Shown here piece after piece: positions 57,956 to 64,000 of a stretch of 64,000 nucleotides of DNA. The DNA is from Epiperipatus broadwayi (Eukaryota; Onychophora; Udeonychophora; Euonychophora; Peripatidae), in assembly GCA_028023455.1 (NCBI GenBank), contig JAQFVV010012422.1:8173210-8237209 (forward strand), read 5' to 3'. Numbering within the stretch: position 1 is the first letter of the stretch; each line of letters begins with the position of its first letter. The notes under the pieces are model-generated. The model made no database searches. It was not told the DNA's origin and saw only the letters and a program-made list of their open reading frames with translations. Made by a program: the position numbers and the translations under genes.

Positions 57956-58303
57956 AAATTAACTTTTCTTTATCACTGTAAATTTAATTCATTTGACAGT
58001 TTCCACTGATTAACAATCTTCTTCAATACTTTGAAGACTGCTGGTCGGTCAAAACTGTCAAACTGATTAAACTAAATTAGATATTGTAGTACAGTTTTGA
58101 CTGACTAATTGTCTTCTTCAGAGATCTGAAGACTGCTGGTCAATCAACTGTCAGACTGATTAAGTTAAATAAAACAAGCATTGCTATAATACAGTTTTGA
58201 CTGATTAGCTGTCTTTTTCAGAGCTTTGAAGACTGCTGGAATTGTCAGATTGATTAAATCAAATAAAACAAGCATTGTTACAGTGATAAAGAAAAGTTGA
58301 TTT
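57956..58303. mobile_element. Inverted-repeat element enclosing three tandem hairpin units
   Basis: The ends AACTTTTCTTTATCACTGTA (57961-57980) and TACAGTGATAAAGAAAAGTT (58279-58298) are exact inverses. Between them are three tandem units of about 90-100 bp (57997, 58092, 58192). Each starts CAGTTTTGACTGA and contains CTGAAGACTGCTGG, so each can fold by itself. It lies 130 bp after the PAN exon donor. Confidence 0.85.
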
Positions 58304-58974
58304 CTTTAATTACTTATAGTTTTATCAATGCATATGTTCAATGTAAGTTTCATGTTATCATAGTAATTTCCTTCTCAAATGGGATGTCTCACAGTTTATA
58401 TAAATATATATATATATATGTTAAAATGATTTTCATAGATAAAGTTTATAAATATATTTTATGGATTTGTCCTTGTCTACAACTGTTTGTTGAGAATATC
58501 AATATTATACTAATATAGGCAGAATCACATCTTCCAAAGTCTTGATAATAAAGATCTTTCAATCCAGTGTTAAAGAGATGATGAAAATCAATTTTCTGCT
58601 TGAATAATCTTCATTATCCACATAATGACAGGTATCATCTAGCTAAACATCAGTATAAGATTGGTATTGACAAAGAGTAATTATATGTATAGATAAATCC
58701 TACATTTATTCTGATTATTGAAAAGGGAAAACGTTTCCTAAGATGCATTTTATACTGAACCAAGACATATAAGTTGACTTATGTCTCAATCTTTTACATG
58801 AATATATTATCTCTGTATCTCTGCTAAGCATATATATATTACAGTTTATTGTGGTCTCAAATTAAAATAGTAATAATCATTGCAGTATTGTTTGGGAAGA
58901 ATAGAATCCCAGTTGTGTGCGCACTAAGCTGGCACTTTCACCGTAAAGTTTAATAATTTAATATTAAAGAAATT

Positions 58975-59060
58975 GTGACTTGAGTCTGTGGATGAACACT
59001 AGTTCAGAATAAAATATATATTGAAGATCATTTGGGTTTTTCAGCTGTCTTTATTAGTAT
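58975..59060 (+). mobile_element. Decayed SINE core
   Basis: GGATGAACACTAGTTCAGAA followed by ATATATTGAAGATCATTT and GTTTTTCAGCTGT matches the shared SINE core at 3974-4045 and 33808-33870. The TTTTTCAG here looks like a splice acceptor but belongs to the repeat. Confidence 0.5.
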
Positions 59061-59292
59061 GATTCATATATATAAGTTATGATGAAATTAAAATTATATT
59101 TTGCATGTGGAAAAAGCGGAACAGAATTGAATTATTTAATGTGAATGTGTTTAATAGTAGATAGATATATTCATCTTTAATAAAAGTTAAAAGTATTTAT
59201 CTGGACTTAAAATAATATAATTTTTAACCTAAAAATGATTAATAATAATAATTAAAGTATTTGTTGTTTGGGGAGTGGCTTTGCACTTTCAC

Positions 59293-60263
59293 AATAAGTC
59301 ATATATACGGGGTTCGAACTCAGACTTTCACACGACCCACCACTCTCAGTGCCATCTCATATTGCTGACCCACCTGATCACACACATGTTGAAAAGATAC
59401 ATAATCACCAATATCCGTATTTCATGCTAAACCAGCAATCATCAGTTGGTCTAGATTATTATCCTCGCATATATATATAATCAGTATTCAGCTTTATATT
59501 AAGATAGCCAATCTATATACTTTAATGGACAGGCTTCAAACTATTCCAACTCACAACTCTTTAGCCTTCCATTTCATTGAAAATTTGATGATGGAACGTT
59601 CAAAGCCCTCGATAGTGCCAAGGTTGTCATCCTACCCATGTTGACATATTAGTCATTCTGACCCCTCATGTACAGGAGAATAATTCGAACCCGCATATAT
59701 TACATATATAAATGCAGGTTTAAGCCTGTACATATATATAAATGCAGGTTTAAGCCTGTACAATGTATTAACTTACATAAATAGTGTGTAAAAGGTCTGC
59801 CCATCCCTCGCATATGTATGTATAAATGGATTATTCTCCTGTACGAGGGGTCAGAATGACTAATATGTCAACATGGGTAGGATGACAACCTTGGCACTAA
59901 CAAGGGATTTGAACGTTCTATCATCAGATTTTCAATGAAATGGAAGGCTAAAGAGTTGTGAGTTGGAATAGTTTGAAGCCTGTCCATTAAAGTATATAGA
60001 TTGGCTATCTTAATATAAAGCTGAATACTGATTATATATATGTGTGAGGATAGTAATCTAGACCAACTGATGATTGCTGGTTTAGCATGAAATACGTATA
60101 TTGGTGATTATTTATCTTTTCAACATGTGTGTGATCAGGTGGGTCAGCAATATGAGATGGCACTGAGAGTGGTGGGTCGTGTGAAAGTCTGAGTTCGAAC
60201 CTCGCATATATTATATATATAAATGCAGTTTTAAGCCTGTACAATGTATTAATAAGTCATATA
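59293..60263. mobile_element. Foldback family C element with 13 bp target-site duplication
   Basis: AATAAGTCATATA flanks the element at 59293-59305 and 60251-60263. The body (59306-60250) is a large inverted repeat. The left arm 59309-59690 (GGGTTCGAACTCAGACTTTC through CCTCATGTACAGGAGAATAA) is inverted at 59830-60215 (TTATTCTCCTGTACGAGGGG through GAAAGTCTGAGTTCGAACC). The centre repeats AATGCAGGTTTAAGCCTGTA twice. The right end carries the TTTAAGCCTGTACAATGTAT terminus; the left end lacks it. The SINE core (CTAGACCAACTGATGATTGC) and a B-box-like GAGTTCGAACC occur in each arm. A relative is at 42144-43074. Confidence 0.85.
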
Positions 60264-60296
60264 GTATATAAATATTAATTAACTTTCATTTTTTAG

Positions 60297-60322
60297 GATG
60301 TTTTAATTTTTGCTATATCTGA
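60297..60322 (+). CDS. Candidate terminal exon of the PAN-domain gene
   Basis: An acceptor, CTTTCATTTTTTAG (AG at 60295-60296), is followed by bases that continue phase 1 from exon 2: Gly, then CFNFCYI and TGA (60320-60322). A possible poly(A) signal AATAAA lies at about 60664. If correct, the full protein is about 127 residues with a short cysteine-containing C-terminal tail. Many pyrimidine-AG sites occur in such AT-rich DNA, so a longer gene running past the window is equally possible. Confidence 0.3.
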
Positions 60323-61920
60323 TTCTAAAATGATCGAAAGATCGCATTATGATTCAGCAATACGAACTTTTTACCTGTGTAAATAATTGCACGTGCTTTA
60401 CAAAAAAAAAAAAAAAACTTTTATAACTATTTATTTTAATATTTAAAATGGGAAAATGTCAAATTACAATATTCGGTTCATCGTGTTGTAATATTTGTAA
60501 TTTAACATTTTGATGCTTTTAAAGGTTAAAGGATTTTCCTCTTTCTTTCTTTCTTTTTTTTTTTTTTGAAAAATGCTTAGAGGCCATATGTGACATTTCA
60601 GATCTTTCAAGGCAATTTACTAAAACATTAAAATGGCAATATGTTTTTCTATTTAATATTAAGAATAAAATGGTTAATTTCTAAGAATATAAAAGGCTAA
60701 ACTAACCTTGAAGTTAAAATTAGCCTATTTGTTGAGCTGGTTTCTGAGTTTATACGTTTTTTCTTCTCCGGATATGTACTTATAATATTGTTTAAAGTAA
60801 CCAATGTAAGCTTAAATTCTGTTTCTCAATTTTTACAAAAAGACAGTATAGATAAGCTCTGTATATAATACCAACTTAATTATCATAAGATTAAATGTAC
60901 AACTAAATTAAGTATCTAGATATATATATATCTCATTCAATTATTACTCAGATTATTTTTATCAGTTTAATATAGTATCATTTGCTTAATAATAACAATA
61001 GTAATAATAATGTCGCAGTTTCTTGGAAGATCATCTGATATTGTAACCTAACACTGACAGCTTATCACAGCAATTGCATTCAGTTGATCGAATAGAATCT
61101 TTTATATTCTGAAAATAGATTGAACATTTAGCTAACTCAGCTATTGTATTAAATAGCATAATACTTACCTGTGTTCACTTTAAAAAAGTTGAGGAAAAAA
61201 TAATACTGATTTCTAACTTTTACTGGCTAATATGGTACAATGTATATATATATGTCTGTGTGTATAATCAATAGTAATAACTACAACTAAGCGCTTAACT
61301 CCCCAAATTATGCAAACTGATTTGCTTTCAAAACCTTAGACTGATTTGAAATTTCAGGTTTTTAGCTTGATAGGTAAGATGGATTTAAAATTTTTTATTG
61401 GATGCATAACTATTTCTTCTAACTTTAAAATTTCAAACTTCAATAATAAAGGTGAAAGTCAGAAACTGGTCTGAGATCGGGTGGGAGGATGATAGATGAC
61501 ATTAGAACGGAGAACTGCTCTTGTCAATGGCTGTCTAAAATAAAATAATCAGAGGATAAAATTAACCGTACACTCCTTTGCAAAACACAAGTTGGGACTA
61601 ACACTTAACAGCCTTATAACTCTAACTCTAATTGGTTATTTCCTTCCATAGTACATGTTAGCTATTACATATATAATTATGTTGCCATCTATTGCAGATA
61701 TACTGAAGCTATATATGAACACATACATATTTCATGTCGGTAATGAAAAAAAAGCATGAAAAAAAATCACGAAGAAGTTTTAAATTAAAAACTTTTAAAT
61801 AATTTTGATAAATAAAAATTATATAGATATTTTATCGCTCAGATAAAAGTATACGGTATAATAATTATAAAGTTATTTTGTTAAGTCAAATTAAATAAAA
61901 TATTTTCTAAAAAGTTCTAA
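60323..61920. other. Unassigned AT-rich spacer
   Basis: No gene. At about 61456-61480, AAAGTCAGAAACTGGTCTGA recalls the 28.5 and 41.5 kb blocks. Confidence 0.4.
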
Positions 61921-61924
61921 AAGC

Positions 61925-62260
61925 TAACGGTTAACGCAGTGAGGCAAGTCCATGTTTCAGGACCGGAAGCTGCTAGAACCAAACCCGACTCGAGGCAAGC
62001 TGTAAATACAGCCGGACTAGTCGCCGTACCTACTCACGAAGCAGGCTGTCAAGTACGGCTGGAAGTGGGTAGAGAAATCTATAAAGGCACATACAATCCC
62101 TTCTTCCACAGTACACATTAGAACTGGTAGCTCCACCCTGCTAGACAGTGGCAGGCAGAGTATAACCATCATTACTTCCATCTGTAAATATTATAAATAT
62201 ATTAGAAATCGAGTATATGTTTGTATCTATATATTACTAATAAATATATTATTAAAACGT
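61925..62260 (+). other. GC-rich island with TATA-like and poly(A)-like signals
   Basis: The GC-richest few hundred bases in the window (AGGACCGGAAGCTGCTAGAA, GCCGGACTAGTCGCCGTACC, GAAGCAGGCTGTCAAGTACG). A TATA-like CTATAAAGGC (about 62079) is followed about 150 bp later by AATAAA. This order suits an LTR (promoter, short transcript, polyadenylation). No TG...CA ends, target duplication or primer site could be confirmed. A 60-codon open frame covers part of it (61939-62121) but has no recognisable domain. Confidence 0.3.
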
Positions 62261-64000
62261 ACGTACACTGGTTTGTGTTTACTTGAGTAATCCAGACTAT
62301 ATTATCATTGTTGTTTGTTGAAATATTGTTGAAAGTCAAACAGTCCAAGAAGTGATTTTTGTGATTCAATATTATTTATCCTTAATTCCGGTTAAATTCT
62401 AAAACCTTGGTTTAATCTGCATATTCCTTTCTAGGATATATAAAATAAATGAAGATTATATGTTACCTATTACATATTCTTCAACAGTATGAAGAAATCG
62501 TAATTTATTCTTATGGCTTTTGATTAAATTATTATCAATATTTCATCCACAGTATAGGGAAAATATATAATACAAATTAAATATTTGTTACATTATATAT
62601 CTTATTCATATCTATGTAGTCTTGTTTAATAAGATTAATTTGTGCTAACCTATGTATATAATCTTTGTTATTTTCTATTATGAGTGGATATATTTTTTTA
62701 ATTATAATGTTATTTTACTATTTTTATACGTAACTTATTAGTACAATAAAATTATTAAAATATACAATATAAATCTAATTATCGAAATGATAAAATAGAG
62801 CTTAAAAAATCAAATGTTTATAGTGGTTAAAGTGTTCTTCTTTACTGCTCCAATCGATTTTCCAAGACCTATAATAGAGGATATACATACAATTCTTTTA
62901 TACTTCTATAAATAAAATTGTTTTCTTGAAAAAACTATTGAATTCTATATAAGGTATATCTAAAAAAAAAAAAAAATCAAACAAATATATATTATTAAAA
63001 TGAGATGCTTAAAAACGTGGCTAAGTCATGCGTTCATTTCTTAAATATATAAAGTCTAGCCAGCATATCTAATATGTAACTTCACAGTTGACTCCTTAGA
63101 GTCTAATGTTAGAACAATTAAAGTAAATTCCATAAAATCGTGCAGGAGAACAAACCTTGAACCGTACGTACATCATAGACATATTATTAGTGTACTATCA
63201 CCGATTACGATAATTAGACATTTTATACCACATTTTAAAAGAAATCAATATTTCATCTAATTTATAATTAGTTTTTAAAATATTTTGCTATTTTTTTAAT
63301 TGATTATCTTCGTCTGACTAAAATCAATAGATCGCAAAATTTACGTGATATAGTTCACAATCACGTAATAACGCAATTAATTGTATTTTTTACTACGTAA
63401 AGTTTTCGCAAATAAAAAAAAAAAAAAGGCTGTGGAAATATTTTTTTAAATTAAAATAATGAAAAATACACCAAGACTTTAAAAACTTGAAATATATTTA
63501 AATATCGGTTTTTATAGGCAAACAAAATTTTAAAATTCTATTAGCAGTCCTATGCGTTTTAATGTAGTCGTAAGAGTATCCTACTGTGGAGCCTAAAATA
63601 TTCAGATCGATTCTCGTTCTGTCACTTTCGGCGCTCGAACTTCTTATGCATTTCTGACAATGGAGCCTTCGATTATAATAATAACTAATTACAATTTGAT
63701 TTTTTAATTAGTTTTGGATCTTGTTTTTGTTACTGAATAATTTTATTACTTAATAATATTAATTCTATAATCTATATGTAGTTTAAGGCAAGTTGGAATA
63801 ATTACAATACTAGAACGAAAGTGATAGTTTAGTATTGTCTTAACATAATTTATTGTACTTTTTCAAATTTGAAACATCATAAAATAGTGAAGTAACAAAT
63901 AGGAATATAAGTAATTATAATTTAATCCACAACTAATAACTGATAGTTCAATCAGAAATGCGTTATTAGATGTTCTTATTTATGTGTCTAAAGGATCTGT
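62261..64000. other. Unassigned AT-rich spacer
   Basis: No feature is supported to the end of the window. Confidence 0.4.

Noticed and set aside
59030-59060. Alternative PAN gene acceptor TTTTTCAG at about 59041
   Set aside because: Phase would fit, but the site is part of a decayed SINE core.

Overview
This window is nuclear DNA from a metazoan, most likely an invertebrate. It is extremely AT-rich, with well under one third G+C by eye. It has no operons or dense open reading frames. It shows GT-AG spliced exons separated by kilobases, and decayed animal retroelements: non-LTR elements with AP-endonuclease and reverse-transcriptase remnants, Penelope-like elements with GIY-YIG domains, and tRNA-derived SINEs with poly(A) tails. 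The phylum cannot be settled from the sequence alone.

Only one host gene is well supported. A plus-strand gene begins near 51.1-51.4 kb with a first coding exon encoding a secretory signal peptide (51363-51456). It continues across a 6.1 kb phase-1 intron into an 88-codon exon encoding one complete six-cysteine PAN/apple-like domain (57561-57824). A candidate last exon (60297-60322) would close it as a small secreted protein of about 127 residues. The intron carries two SINE copies, an RTE-like endonuclease relic, and a LINE nested inside a foldback element. The second intron carries two more foldback elements and a decayed SINE core.

Layout. 0-4 kb: the 3' end of a LINE (family A), then a second LINE (family B) split by a tandem duplication and foldback elements, then a SINE. 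4-12 kb: a foldback element, two adjoining tandem-repeat families (7.7-8.8 kb), and a Penelope-like GIY-YIG relic flanked by two SINE-like copies. 13-21 kb: two diverged copies of a roughly 1.5 kb repeat. One holds a 624 bp inverted-terminal-repeat insertion and the other shows the empty site. A relic of a further LINE and a foldback element lie between them. 21-28 kb: an RTE-like reverse-transcriptase relic, two Penelope-like 3' ends in a divergent inverted pair, a second LINE-A copy, and an RTE tail. 28-40 kb: foldback hairpins (30.8, 36.9, 38.1 and 39.0 kb), two exact or near-exact tandem duplications, and a minisatellite cut by a SINE. 40-51 kb: a possible orphan signal-peptide exon, composite foldback elements, tRNA-derived SINEs, and a tandem array of B-box-like units. 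60.3-64 kb: a GC-richer island at 61.9-62.3 kb and otherwise featureless AT-rich sequence.

The main theme is the number of foldback (long inverted repeat) families: about ten in 64 kb, several with target-site duplications or paralogous empty sites. Several of them share a small stem motif with the flank of a Penelope-like relic.
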